A stretch of 64,000 nucleotides of DNA from Alphaproteobacteria bacterium (lineage in GTDB: Bacteria > Pseudomonadota > Alphaproteobacteria > Micropepsales > Micropepsaceae). The DNA is taken from the NCBI GenBank assembly GCA_028865545.1, contig JAGWJY010000005.1, positions 1 through 64,000 of the forward strand, read 5' to 3'. A program made the translations under genes and the position numbers. A model generated the notes under the pieces. It ran no database searches and was not told where the DNA came from. It worked only from the letters and a program-made list of their open reading frames with translations. Positions within the stretch are counted from its first letter, which is position 1. Each line of letters opens with the position of its first letter. Positions 1 through 8,087 of the stretch are shown piece by piece.

Positions 1-448
1 TCCCATTACTCCGATCGGGTTTTACGCCGCCGAACCGTCGCATCGACCGCCCGTCGAGTATGACGGCGCGGGAGTCCCCTTGGTCCGGCTGCGTGTGGTG
101 GTGCGCGCGACGAGCACCCAGCCCTGTATGACTTCATCTGCGCTGTATCTCGTTCAGATCAGGCCTTGCCATCGGCCCCGTGTCTTGGTGCGCCTCCTCT
201 GCTCCATCACCTCACAAAGAACATATACGGAACCGGCCCGCGTATTGCAACCATCACTATGTGCACAAATTGTCGCACTCAACCCTTGAGAGTGTTCGTC
301 AGGAGCGGTCGCATGACCATCCTGCCCCGGTCGCGCCGCCCGGATCGGGCGCCCGTAAGCGCTTCCGGTCATGTCGCGGACACGCTACGGTCGCCTTCAA
401 CCCAGGGTTCTATCGGGAATGCCGGGTAAGCCAATTCGGGAGATGGTG
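1..448. other. Stretch without a recognisable gene
   Basis: Several short overlapping open frames exist on both strands, but none has a recognisable domain, a convincing ribosome-binding site or a signal peptide. A frame open from base 2 on the plus strand may be the tail of a gene that starts outside the window. I cannot assign it. Confidence 0.4.
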
Positions 449-736
449 ATGCGTTGGTCGGTTATTTTGTTTGCGGCGGCGGTGGTTGTGCCTTTTGCCA
501 TGCACGCGGGAGATACGGACAGCACGGCACCGGCCACGCGGACGGCCGCACAGGACCAGACATCCGCCCTCGACCAGGTCGTCTGCAAAAGGCTGCCGCC
601 GCCGACGGGCACCAGGCTGGGCGGAAAAACGGTTTGCCAGACCAGGAAGCAATGGCTGGAACTGGAGCAAAACTCGCAGGACATGCTCGAAAAGGTCGAG
701 TCCGGTTGCGAGGGTCTGGCTTGCAGTCCCCACTGA
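449..736 (+). CDS. Small secreted protein of unknown function
   Basis: This encodes about 95 residues. The N-terminus is a plain signal peptide (RWSVILFAAAVVVPFAMHA), so the product is probably periplasmic. The mature part holds the motif VCKRLPPPTGTRLGGKTVC followed by a Gln/Glu-rich helix (KQWLELEQNSQDMLEK), a short Cys-containing pattern I associate with small hypothetical proteins of alphaproteobacteria. A second Cys pair lies near the C-terminus. An in-frame ATG lies six bases upstream, but GGGAG at 438-442 is well spaced only for the ATG at 449. The gene stands alone and no function is assigned. Confidence 0.7.
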   Translation: MRWSVILFAAAVVVPFAMHAGDTDSTAPATRTAAQDQTSALDQVVCKRLPPPTGTRLGGKTVCQTRKQWLELEQNSQDMLEKVESGCEGLACSPH

Positions 737-753
737 CGCCGGCGGACTTTGGG

Positions 754-1068
754 CTACCGGGTGCGACCCCGACGCATTGCCATTCCTTTCTGCCCGGCGT
801 CCTGGGGAGAATGAAGGGTAAGCCGGTTGGGGAGATGAAGGTTGGGGTCAGCGAAGTGAATGAAGGTTTGGCGAACGGCCTTGATGCCCATGGTGGTTTT
901 TACTCTGACCCCAAACTTCCCCAAATCCGTAAATTCCAAGGCGCTGATCGCCTCGTGAAGCTGGGCGTAGCCGGTGGCGAAAGCGCCAAGTACGAGAAAC
1001 CCGGCGACAAACACCAGGCCGCCGACCGCGCCCGCCGCCAAAAGTAACGTTGAGCTCAGCGGTCGCAC
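754..1068 (-). CDS. Possible small membrane protein (uncertain)
   Basis: This is a weak candidate of about 104 residues starting at a GTG. Residues 7-30 form a clear hydrophobic segment (STLLLAAGAVGGLVFVAGFL), followed by an amphipathic stretch (AQLHEAISALEFTDLGKFGV). No family is recognised. Codon third positions are GC-rich in the first half and less so later, so it may be a decayed gene or an artefact. The opposite strand has a charged 70-residue frame starting at 835 that is no better supported. Confidence 0.25.
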   Translation of the reverse strand: MRPLSSTLLLAAGAVGGLVFVAGFLVLGAFATGYAQLHEAISALEFTDLGKFGVRVKTTMGIKAVRQTFIHFADPNLHLPNRLTLHSPQDAGQKGMAMRRGRTR

Positions 1069-1328
1069 GTCCGTCGTCAGCCCCTCACAGCCAGAAAAAG
1101 CCTGCCTCAGCTTCGCGTTTGGCACAAGGTTCTGTCTGGGTCGATCGACACTGGAGCGTCCTTGAAGAACGACTTCAAATGGCGCGTTTTCTCCGCTTGT
1201 CCAATGTCCGGAGTCGCGCCCGCAATCTGCTCGGGGCGCAAAGACAACCAGACATGCGAGGTCTTCCGCATACGAGCCTCGTGACAGCCGCATCAAGTCG
1301 CGGCAAGCTGCGGCAACGGAGGTGCGGC

Positions 1329-1889
1329 ATGGAGATGGCGTATCGCGAACGGTGGCGGGCCGAGATCGCCGCGCTGCAAAAGATTCTGTCCGGGTTCGAC
1401 TTGAACGTGGAGCGCAAGTGGGGAAAGCCCTGCTACACCGCGGACGGAACAAACGTCGTCATCATTCAGGGCTTCAAGGAATATTGCGCGCTGGGCTTCT
1501 TTCAGGGGGCGCTGCTGAAGGACCCAAAGAAGCTGCTGGTGCAGCTCGGGCGGGTGCAGGCGGGGCGGGTGATGAAGTTCACCAGCGTCAAGGAGATTGC
1601 GGCGAAGGCGGCCGTCATCAAGGCCTATCTGCGCGAGGCCGTGGCGGCCGCGAAGGCCGGCATGAAGGTCGAGACGAAGCCGCCGAAGATTCCCCTGCCC
1701 GGGGAGCTGACGGCGATGTTCCGCAAAAATCCGCGCTTCAAACGCGCCTTCGAGGCGCTGACGCCGGGCCGGCAACGGGGATATCTGTTTCACTTCACCG
1801 GCGCGAAGCAGTCTGCGACACGGAGCGCGCGGATCGAGAAGGCGATGCCGGCGATCTTCGAAGGGCGGGGATTTCTGGAGCGGCGTTAG
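1329..1889 (+). CDS. DUF1801/YdeI-like protein
   Basis: This encodes 186 residues. The N-terminal half (RWRAEIAALQKILSGFDLNVERKWGKPCYT...NVVIIQGFKEYCALGFFQGALL) matches the DUF1801 fold, a small iron-chaperone-like (frataxin-type) domain seen in YdeI-type proteins. The C-terminal part (PGELTAMFRKNPRFKRAFEALTPGRQRGYLFHFTGAKQSATRSARIEK) is the YdeI/OmpD-associated helical tail, which usually ends in such an Arg/Lys-rich helix. The start at 1329 is chosen because GGAGGTG lies at 1319-1325 just upstream. The biochemical role of the family is poorly known. The gene stands alone and ends nine bases from the stop of a convergent gene. Confidence 0.75.
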   Translation: MEMAYRERWRAEIAALQKILSGFDLNVERKWGKPCYTADGTNVVIIQGFKEYCALGFFQGALLKDPKKLLVQLGRVQAGRVMKFTSVKEIAAKAAVIKAYLREAVAAAKAGMKVETKPPKIPLPGELTAMFRKNPRFKRAFEALTPGRQRGYLFHFTGAKQSATRSARIEKAMPAIFEGRGFLERR

Positions 1890-1897
1890 ATCGCGCC

Positions 1898-2935
1898 TCA
1901 CGCCGTCTTTATCTCGAATGAAAGATGGTCCGGCGCCAGCGCTTCCAGCACCGCCCTGGCGTCGAGGATCGCGCCGGGGGCCTGTGCACCCACGCTCCCG
2001 AACCTGCCGTCGAGCAGACGCCCGGCCACCTCGCAGACCAGCGGCGCCGTAAAAGCGTAGATGTCGCGCCCGCGCGCCACGATACGGCGGCGCTCTGCGC
2101 CGCGCGTCACGACGGCGTCGACCGCAAAGCGCTGCGGCGAACGTCCCGTCGCATCCGCCGGCTGCGGCGGCGGCGTGGATGGATCGCGGATGTCTTCGAG
2201 CGCGAGACTGTTGAGATAGGTGTGCAGTTCGACGGTCTTCACATGGCGTGCGATCAGAACGATCTCGGAAAACGGCAGTTCGACCATGGCCTGCGTGCCG
2301 AGCGGCTCGCCGAACGCCCATTGCGTCTCGGCCGGCGGCAACGGCAAGGGCGCCAATTGTCCGCCCGCGACCACCAGGCGCGGCGCCGTATTCCGCGCGC
2401 CCGTCAGGCGCGTGCCGCGCGTCGGGTGCCAACTGTCGAGACCGATCATGATCTCGATGGCGTCGGCAGCGTCCCAGTCGCCGAGCGCGGCCGTGACCAG
2501 CAGATCGGCGAAACCGCCATAGAATCCCATCGCCGGAAGGACGACGACGCCGGCATCGCGCGCCGCGGCATCGCAGCTGTCGAGCGTGGCCTGTGCACTC
2601 GCCTGCTCGGCGGTGACGTCGAGATAATGGGCGCGGGCGCGCAGAGCGGCGGCGGCCACGGCGCCGGCCGTGTCGAGAAAAGGGCCTGCGCAATTGACGA
2701 CCGCCCCGGCTCCGGCAAGCGCCCGGTCGAGCGATGCCGCATCATCGAGCGATGCCCGGCGGCATGGAATCTCGTCCCCAGGAAAATGCGCGGCGAGCGC
2801 GGCGGCGTCGCGGGCAATGGCGATCGGCGCGATGCCGCGGCGGCGCAATTCCGCGACAACAAAGCGGCCGGTGTGTCCGGCGGCGCCGAACACCGCCACC
2901 GGCGGCCCGGCCGGATGCCTGCTCTGGGGGCTCAT
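1898..2935 (-). CDS. Saccharopine dehydrogenase-like NAD(P)-binding protein
   Basis: This encodes about 345 residues. A Rossmann glycine motif near the start (VAVFGAAGHTGRFVVAELRRRG) and the segment VVNCAGPFLDTAGAVAAAAL...HYLDVTAEQ are typical of the saccharopine dehydrogenase NADP-binding family, which includes trans-acting enoyl reductases. The substrate cannot be predicted, and a true lysine-pathway role is unlikely. Two ATGs lie at 2941 and 2935. AGGAG just upstream is spaced better for 2935. It is divergent from a TetR regulator across an inverted-repeat operator and is probably controlled by it. Confidence 0.75.
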   Translation of the reverse strand: MSPQSRHPAGPPVAVFGAAGHTGRFVVAELRRRGIAPIAIARDAAALAAHFPGDEIPCRRASLDDAASLDRALAGAGAVVNCAGPFLDTAGAVAAAALRARAHYLDVTAEQASAQATLDSCDAAARDAGVVVLPAMGFYGGFADLLVTAALGDWDAADAIEIMIGLDSWHPTRGTRLTGARNTAPRLVVAGGQLAPLPLPPAETQWAFGEPLGTQAMVELPFSEIVLIARHVKTVELHTYLNSLALEDIRDPSTPPPQPADATGRSPQRFAVDAVVTRGAERRRIVARGRDIYAFTAPLVCEVAGRLLDGRFGSVGAQAPGAILDARAVLEALAPDHLSFEIKTA

Positions 2936-2954
2936 GCTCATTCTCCTGTGCGAT

Positions 2955-2990
2955 ACAGACCTGTTTGTTTTATCAAACATACAGGTCTGT
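2955..2990. promoter_or_regulatory. Inverted-repeat operator between reductase and tetR
   Basis: Two 16-base arms, 2955-2970 (ACAGACCTGTTTGTTT) and 2975-2990 (AAACATACAGGTCTGT), are reverse complements at 15 of 16 positions, separated by four bases. Each arm is itself partly palindromic, so two TetR dimers could bind. The site lies 20 bases before the reductase start and 46 bases before the tetR start, the usual place for shared repression. Binding is inferred. Confidence 0.75.
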
Positions 2991-3036
2991 AGCGTGTCAA
3001 GCGGAGATGTGCTAAGCAGCCGCTACGGAGACCCCC

Positions 3037-3627
3037 ATGCCGAAAACCGCCGCCGCATCGGATGCCCCCGCCGAAGTCCGGGCGAAAATTCTCGAGACCG
3101 CCTGCACGCTGTTCTATCAACGCGGCGTGCGGGCCGTCGGCGTCGATCTCGTCGTCGAGAAGGCGGGCGTGGCGAAGACCAGCCTGTACCGGCATTTCGG
3201 GACCAAGGACGATCTCGTCGCCGCCTTTCTGGCGCGCGAGGACGAGGACTTCTGGGGAACCTGGGATCGCGTCGCCGCGCAGCACAGCGACGATGCCGCC
3301 GCCGAACTGGACGCGCATCTCGGCTGGATCGGCGAACGCGTCGGGCGCGCCAATTATCGCGGCTGCCCGCAGATCAACGTTGCCGCGGAATTTCCCGAGA
3401 CCGATCACCCGGCGCGGAAGGTCGCCGCCGCACACAAACGCCAGATGCGCCGGCGGCTGAAGGGTATTGCGGAGCGGCTGGGCGCCGCCCGCCCGGACGA
3501 ACTGGCCGGTCAGCTCTCGCTGCTGATCAACGGCGCGTTTGTCAGCTCGCAGCTTTTCAAACCCGGCGAGGCAACGCCATTGCTGCGCAACACGGCGCAG
3601 GCGCTGATCGCGGCAAGCCGGACTTAA
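3037..3627 (+). CDS. TetR/AcrR family transcriptional regulator
   Basis: This encodes 196 residues. The N-terminal DNA-binding domain (about residues 14-60) shows the family pattern: ILETACTLFYQRGVRAVGVD, then VVEKAGVAKTSLYRHFGTKDDL, where AGVAKTSLYRHF is the recognition helix. The C-terminal ligand-binding region (WIGERVGRANYRGCPQINVAAEF...AHKRQMRRRL) is like other small-molecule-responsive TetR proteins, with GCPQINVAAEF being common in the YcdC/AcrR-like subgroup. It is divergent from the NAD(P)-binding reductase across the operator at 2955-2990 and probably represses both itself and that gene. The inducer is unknown. Confidence 0.9.
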   Translation: MPKTAAASDAPAEVRAKILETACTLFYQRGVRAVGVDLVVEKAGVAKTSLYRHFGTKDDLVAAFLAREDEDFWGTWDRVAAQHSDDAAAELDAHLGWIGERVGRANYRGCPQINVAAEFPETDHPARKVAAAHKRQMRRRLKGIAERLGAARPDELAGQLSLLINGAFVSSQLFKPGEATPLLRNTAQALIAASRT

Positions 3628-3779
3628 CGCGCCAGTCTCGACGCCGGCCCCAAGCCCATGTCGGGAGACGGCGAAGCGCTCCGGTTCACGAGTTCGTGAG
3701 CGGCAGAGCGGCGCGCCGTCAATGATGGGCCGTTGCAGGGGCATTTCGACGGTGAACAGCCGCTCGAGAGCTGAACGGC

Positions 3780-4538
3780 ATGGCCGGAGTCGAGGCGGCC
3801 ATCGGAGGGTGCGCATCTTGTCAATGGAAGCATTCGGTAGGAGTGTTTTTCCGGGACAAGCACGGGGCTGACGCCGTGGCGTTCTCAACGGGGTGCACGC
3901 CCCACACCAAGCGCTTCACGGTTGGACCGGATACGTCCACGCCTGCTGTCGCGCGCTTCCGGCGGCGAACCCGTCCGCCGGGTCCGGGACCGTTTTGGTT
4001 CGGCAGCTGTCATACCGTTCGATTTCTGGCGAGCCTGGCGTTCGGCGCGATGATGGTCGCGGCGTCCTTTGGCCAGGCCCGTTCGAACTGCCATCAGGAC
4101 CTGTGCCGCGCCATTGCACAGATCATGCAGGCGCGATCGGGCGACTTCGTCAGCCTCCAAGGCAGCGCCGACTCCTTGGCGGGAGACGGCGCGTGGTCCG
4201 GCACCGTCGGCGTGCTCGACCTCGATTGCGACGTGCTGGACACGCACCGCACCGGCGGCGAGCCGCAGTACAAATGCGACGGCGCCTATGACAGCTCCGG
4301 CACGGCGCAGCAAAACTTCGAGGCTATCCGGAACGCCGTCAAAAACGCGATCCCCGGCGGTTGGACGGAATGGAATACATCCGGCACCGACGGTTCCGCT
4401 TACGCATGCTTCGGCACGGACGGCGTCCACGACAAGATTCTCGTCGAGAAATGGCCGGATCTGGACGACCAGTCGACAAGGGTTGCCTTGAAAATCATGG
4501 CAACGGGCGTCGACTCACGAATGGACTGCAGCGGATAG
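3780..4538 (+). CDS. Secreted protein of unknown function, start uncertain
   Basis: The open frame gives 252 residues, but the first 80 or so are Arg/Pro-rich and look non-coding. A hydrophobic stretch (VRFLASLAFGAMMVAASFGQA, near 4017-4079) looks like a signal peptide, followed by a Cys-containing mature domain (NCHQDLCRAIAQIMQARSGDF...GVLDLDCDVLDT). The only in-frame ATGs near it are at 4050 and 4053, inside the hydrophobic stretch, so either the true start is non-canonical or a frameshift joins an upstream start. No family is recognised. It lies directly upstream of the three-gene paralogous secreted family and may be co-transcribed with it. Confidence 0.5.
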   Translation: MAGVEAAIGGCASCQWKHSVGVFFRDKHGADAVAFSTGCTPHTKRFTVGPDTSTPAVARFRRRTRPPGPGPFWFGSCHTVRFLASLAFGAMMVAASFGQARSNCHQDLCRAIAQIMQARSGDFVSLQGSADSLAGDGAWSGTVGVLDLDCDVLDTHRTGGEPQYKCDGAYDSSGTAQQNFEAIRNAVKNAIPGGWTEWNTSGTDGSAYACFGTDGVHDKILVEKWPDLDDQSTRVALKIMATGVDSRMDCSG

Positions 4539-4596
4539 GCGGAGATGGATCGCAGGCAGGGCAACCTGACCTGCCGAAAAACCAGGGAGGAAACAC

Positions 4597-5229
4597 TTGA
4601 ACAAAGGACTTCTTGTTACGACGGCCATCGGGCTGGTGCTCGTCGGAGGCATCGCCAGAGCGCAAACGCCAACCCCCGATCAGAACGACGACAACACATG
4701 GGACGGCCCGGGTTACTACGCCGAGGATTTGGCCACACAGCAGTCGAACGGCACCCAGATCCTCTTTAAGGACGGGGGGCCGTTCGCTTCCTATGACGCA
4801 TGCCAAACATTCCTGCAGCAGGATGATACTACGTCCACGAAGGGATGGACCGACTCGTACCAATGCGTGTACCGGGGAAGCAGCGTTCAGTATGCGCCGC
4901 CCATTGGGTGCTTTCTCACGACGGCGTGCGTCGAGCATGCCGGCCTTCGCGACGACTGCGATGAACTTACCCTGATGCGCGCGCTTCGCGACCGCTATCT
5001 CGACAAGTTCGACGAAGGGCGCCTCGTCATCGATCAATACTACCGGATCGCGCCGCTCATCCTGGAGCGCATGCGCCGGGCGCCGAACCGCAGCCGGGCC
5101 CTTGCCTGGATTCTGCGTGAGGTTCGCGCGACGGCGCATTCCGTCGCCTGCGGAGAAATGGAAATGGCGACCGTGCGCTATGCCGCGATGGTAGCCCGGC
5201 TCCAGCAACGCTACGGCGTGATGGCATAG
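4597..5229 (+). CDS. Secreted CFI-box-like protein, paralogue 1
   Basis: This encodes 210 residues. There is a signal peptide (MNKGLLVTTAIGLVLVGGIARA), an N-terminal module with TWDGPGYYAED and GGPFASYDACQ, and a C-terminal domain starting CFLTTACVEHAG at about residue 105 and running into DDCDELTLMRALRDRYL. This C-terminal pattern resembles the CFI-box domain (consensus near CFIATAAYG...LRxFRDxxL), whose function is not known. Start is a TTG, with GGGAGG seven bases upstream. The two paralogues have ATG at the matching place. It is first of a tandem set of three and ends 14 bases before the next gene. Confidence 0.75.
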   Translation: MNKGLLVTTAIGLVLVGGIARAQTPTPDQNDDNTWDGPGYYAEDLATQQSNGTQILFKDGGPFASYDACQTFLQQDDTTSTKGWTDSYQCVYRGSSVQYAPPIGCFLTTACVEHAGLRDDCDELTLMRALRDRYLDKFDEGRLVIDQYYRIAPLILERMRRAPNRSRALAWILREVRATAHSVACGEMEMATVRYAAMVARLQQRYGVMA

Positions 5230-5240
5230 GCGCGGAGAGG

Positions 5241-5285
5241 CACATGAACAAAGGACTTCTTGTTACGACGGCGGTCGGGCTTCTG
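5241..5285 (+). repeat. 45-base direct repeat over the translation start of the paralogue family
   Basis: Bases 5241-5285 and 5898-5942 appear identical by eye. They cover the start codon and signal-peptide codons of the second and third paralogues. The first paralogue shares about 27 of these bases from 4599 on, with TTG in place of ATG. The conservation at DNA level, stronger than in the rest of the genes, suggests recent tandem duplication or gene conversion. Confidence 0.8.
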
Positions 5286-5882
5286 CTCGTGGGTGGGCTG
5301 GCGCGGGCGCAGAGTCAATCAACAACGGACCAGAACACGGACCAGAACGACGACATGACGTGGGACGGCCCGGGTTACTATGCCGAGGATTTTGCCACAC
5401 GGCAGTCGGACGGCAGCCAGTTGCTCTTTAAGGTCGGAGGCCCCTTCGCATCCTATGACGCATGCGAAGCCTACTTTCAGCAGAATCCCCAATCGCCAAC
5501 CAAAGGCTACTCCGACACATACCAATGTACCTACCGGGCATCCGCTACGAATTACGCTACGTGTTTCCTGACCACGGCCTGCGTCCAGCACGCGGGTCTT
5601 CCCGACGATTGCGAAGAACTGATGGTGTTGCGGGCGTTCCGCGACCGCGAGCTTCTGGGCTTCGAGGAGGGACGCTTTCTCGTCGATCACTACTACCGGA
5701 TCGCCCCACGCATTGTGGAACGGATCAGATTGTCGCCCGACCGCGATCGCGTTCTGCGTTGGGTGCTTGCTCAGGTCCGCGAGACCGCGCGTGCCATCGG
5801 GTGCGGCGAAACCGACAGAGCCATTGCCCGCTATGCCGTGATGGTCCTCAGGCTCCAGCGGCATTTCGGCGTGACGGTCTGA
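5244..5882 (+). CDS. Secreted CFI-box-like protein, paralogue 2
   Basis: This encodes 212 residues and is clearly homologous to the preceding gene over its whole length. It has the same signal peptide, TWDGPGYYAEDFATRQS, GGPFASYDACEAYF, and the C-terminal CFI-box-like domain from CFLTTACVQHAG (about residue 107) through DDCEELMVLRAFRDREL. Further shared features are a DHYYRIAPRIVERI helix and a late Cys (GCGE). The product is predicted to be periplasmic or extracellular, and the function is unknown. It uses an ATG start preceded by GAGAGG. It ends 18 bases before paralogue 3, so the three genes probably form one operon. Confidence 0.78.
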   Translation: MNKGLLVTTAVGLLLVGGLARAQSQSTTDQNTDQNDDMTWDGPGYYAEDFATRQSDGSQLLFKVGGPFASYDACEAYFQQNPQSPTKGYSDTYQCTYRASATNYATCFLTTACVQHAGLPDDCEELMVLRAFRDRELLGFEEGRFLVDHYYRIAPRIVERIRLSPDRDRVLRWVLAQVRETARAIGCGETDRAIARYAVMVLRLQRHFGVTV

Positions 5883-5900
5883 GAATCCGGGAGGAAACAC

Positions 5901-6221
5901 ATGAACAAAGGACTTCTTGTTACGACGGCGGTCGGGCTTCTGTTCGTGGCCGCCGCCGCATGGGCTCAAGACCAATCATCGGCCGGGCAGAACAGCAGCT
6001 GGAGTGCCGATGGCACGGCCGCCTGGAACGGTCCCGGATACTACGCGGAAGCGGTGAACGGACTGGGCGCGCTGGCGGGCGGCGTCGCATCCGACTATGG
6101 CGGCCCCTATGCAAACACGTCCGACTGCAACGCCGCCATCGCGGCCAACGTCAAGCCCGAGGATCGCAGCGCCTTCAGCTGCGTGTACTACGGCACGCAG
6201 CAGGATTTCGGCTCGTCGTGA
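5901..6221 (+). CDS. Short secreted paralogue lacking the CFI-box domain
   Basis: This encodes 106 residues. The signal peptide matches the two upstream paralogues and the N-terminal module is recognisable (AAWNGPGYYAEAVNGLG, then YGGPYANTSDCNAAIAANV, then AFSCVYYGTQQ). The protein stops just where the CFI-box domain begins in its neighbours, so it is a natural one-domain version of the family. GGGAGG lies seven bases before the ATG. A role alongside the two longer proteins is likely but unknown. Loss of the C-terminal domain by truncation is an alternative to ancestral absence. Confidence 0.75.
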   Translation: MNKGLLVTTAVGLLFVAAAAWAQDQSSAGQNSSWSADGTAAWNGPGYYAEAVNGLGALAGGVASDYGGPYANTSDCNAAIAANVKPEDRSAFSCVYYGTQQDFGSS

Positions 6222-6254
6222 CGACGACGTGAAATTGTCCGCGCCGCGCGTGTC

Positions 6255-6647
6255 TTACGGCTTGAACTCTTTCGGGATCGCCGAGGCTTCGGCGCCGGTC
6301 AAGGCCGTCATGGTCTTCACCATGCAGGGCTGGGTGATGTGGTCGCGCAGCGGCCCGTTGCTGACCCGCAGATCCCAATCGAGCGCGTCGCAGACGACGT
6401 TGGAGCCGCGCCAGACCGTGATCAGCCGCGCATCCGGCCACAGCATCGCCGGGCATTCGCCCGCGAGATTGAGCCGGTAATAGCGGTTGGTGTTGACGCG
6501 GATGTAAATCGTCCTGGCGTCGGACGCCTTCCAGTTTTCGAAATTGCTGGCGAAGAAGCAGCGGTCCGGCGGCGCGCTTTGCGCCTGCGCCAGCGAGCCC
6601 AAGCCCGCGGCAAAAATCACCGACAGCATCACGATCCGTTTGCGCAT
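6255..6647 (-). CDS. DUF6491-like secreted protein
   Basis: This encodes 130 residues. The N-terminus is a signal peptide (MRKRIVMLSVIFAAGLGSLAQA). The mature domain (RCFFASNFENWKASDARTIYIRVNTNRYYRLNLAGECPAML...ITVWRGSNVVCDALDWDLRV) matches what I recall of DUF6491, a small Cys-containing family of Caulobacterales-like bacteria with no known function. The start at 6647 is preceded by a perfect AGGAGG. It is convergent with the preceding secreted-paralogue operon and is not obviously part of any operon itself. Confidence 0.7.
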   Translation of the reverse strand: MRKRIVMLSVIFAAGLGSLAQAQSAPPDRCFFASNFENWKASDARTIYIRVNTNRYYRLNLAGECPAMLWPDARLITVWRGSNVVCDALDWDLRVSNGPLRDHITQPCMVKTMTALTGAEASAIPKEFKP

Positions 6648-6788
6648 GGCTAACCTCCTGCGACAAGGTTTTCGCCCGCTCCGCCGCGCATTATGTACCA
6701 CGACGGTCAAAGCGCAATCGGTGTCTCATCGGGCACCGTCAAAGCCATGACGCCGGCGTGGAAATCGGAACGAAAGCGACAGATCGCA

Positions 6789-7586
6789 TTATGCCCGCGC
6801 GCCGCGCGCGGGTTCCTCTTCGAGCCGCAGATTGTCGAGCCAGACCAGGATGCTGGCGGCGAGTTTTTCCCAGCCGTCTTCGCCGATCAGCCAATGGCTT
6901 TTGCCGGGCAATTCCTCGTAACGGGCGCGGCCTTCATAGCGCGCGGCGACGGCGCGCACCGTGGAGGGCGGATTGATCCTGTCCTCGCCGCCGGCGATGC
7001 AGAGCAAGGGACAGACGACATCGCGCGGCTTGACGAAGGCGGCGCGCTTGAAGTCCAGCGCCCAGTGCATGATCTCGAACGTCGCCAGTCCCGATTCCGG
7101 CACGAAGCGCGCATAGACGGCGCGGCGCTTTTCCTCGCTCAGTCTGTCGAGCGAATTGGCGGCGGCGATGACGTATTGCGGCTCCAGCGTGCGGTTCCAG
7201 AAATCGCCGGCGAGATAGAGCGCCTGCGCCGAGGCGACTTCGAACAAGGTGGTCGGCAGCACGCCCCAGGGCGCCGACGGCGCCAGCAGAATCGCGGCGC
7301 GGGCGCGGCCGCGCGCGGCCAGCATCTGCGCCAGCAGACCGCCGAGCGAATGGCCGACGAGAATCGGCGCGGCGCCGAGACCGGCGATGAAGGATTCCAG
7401 ATCGTTCGCGTAATCGACGAGGCTCGTGCGGCCCAGCGCGGCGGGCGGGCGCGAACCGCAATCGTGGTGGCGCAAGCCCGGCCTATGCACCGCATAGCCC
7501 GCCTTGGCGAACGGCCGGGCGAAATCGGCGAAGGCCCAGGCGCCGCAAAAGGCGCCGTGGATCATGACGATGGGCGGGCGTTTCAC
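6789..7586 (-). CDS. Alpha/beta hydrolase
   Basis: This encodes 265 residues. The fold is clear: oxyanion HGAFCGAWAF near the start, nucleophile elbow GHSLGG, an acid near GGEDRINPPSTV and a catalytic His in GKSHWLIGEDGW. Substrate cannot be told from sequence. The start is a GTG at 7586 whose last two bases overlap the TGA stop of rppH (GTGA), so translation is probably coupled to rppH. The longer open frame upstream runs inside rppH and is a shadow. Confidence 0.85.
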   Translation of the reverse strand: MKRPPIVMIHGAFCGAWAFADFARPFAKAGYAVHRPGLRHHDCGSRPPAALGRTSLVDYANDLESFIAGLGAAPILVGHSLGGLLAQMLAARGRARAAILLAPSAPWGVLPTTLFEVASAQALYLAGDFWNRTLEPQYVIAAANSLDRLSEEKRRAVYARFVPESGLATFEIMHWALDFKRAAFVKPRDVVCPLLCIAGGEDRINPPSTVRAVAARYEGRARYEELPGKSHWLIGEDGWEKLAASILVWLDNLRLEEEPARGARA

Positions 7587-8077
7587 GAAGCGCCGGACTC
7601 GGCAAGGTCGCGGAAGGCGGCGATCACCTTGCTGTAGATGTCGCGCTTGAAGGGCACGATCAGCTCCGGCAGCGATGCCATGGTGAGCCATTTCCAGGTG
7701 GCGAATTCGGGATGCTCGGTGCGGATGTCGATATCGCGATCCTCGCCGGTGAAGCGCAGCGCCAGCCATTTCTGCTTCTGGCCGCGATAGCGCCCATGCA
7801 GCGCGACGCCGATCAGATGCCGCGGCAGATCGTAGCTGTGCCAGCCTTCCATCTCGCGCAGCAGCACCGCCTTGTCGGTGCCGACCTCTTCCTTCAATTC
7901 GCGCAGGCCCGCCTGGATCGGGGTTTCGCCCGGATCGATGCCGCCTTGCGGCATCTGCCAGCCTTCCACCGTCTGATCGATGCGGCGGCCGACGAACACC
8001 AGGCCGGCGCGGTTGATCAGCATGAGGCCGACGCTCTGCCGATAAGGAAGATCTTCCGGATTGATGGCTCTGGGCAT
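7583..8077 (-). CDS. rppH: RNA pyrophosphohydrolase (Nudix)
   Basis: This encodes 164 residues, the usual length for alphaproteobacterial RppH. The Nudix box is complete (GGIDPGETPIQAGLRELKEEVG), preceded by RQSVGLMLINRAGLVFVGRR and WQMPQGG, and followed by the RppH-typical segment GQKQKWLALRFTG. The enzyme removes pyrophosphate from the 5' end of primary transcripts in the cytoplasm and so opens them to RNase decay. It sits in an operon between a divergent polysaccharide deacetylase (ten bases upstream) and an overlapping alpha/beta hydrolase. The deacetylase-rppH order is common in this class. Confidence 0.95.
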   Translation of the reverse strand: MPRAINPEDLPYRQSVGLMLINRAGLVFVGRRIDQTVEGWQMPQGGIDPGETPIQAGLRELKEEVGTDKAVLLREMEGWHSYDLPRHLIGVALHGRYRGQKQKWLALRFTGEDRDIDIRTEHPEFATWKWLTMASLPELIVPFKRDIYSKVIAAFRDLAESGAS

Positions 8078-8087
8078 GCCGCGGGGA

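Noticed and set aside
1293..2693. A 466-codon minus-strand frame overlapping the reductase and DUF1801 genes
   Set aside because: It is an Arg-rich shadow frame. Both overlapped genes have recognised domains and good starts.
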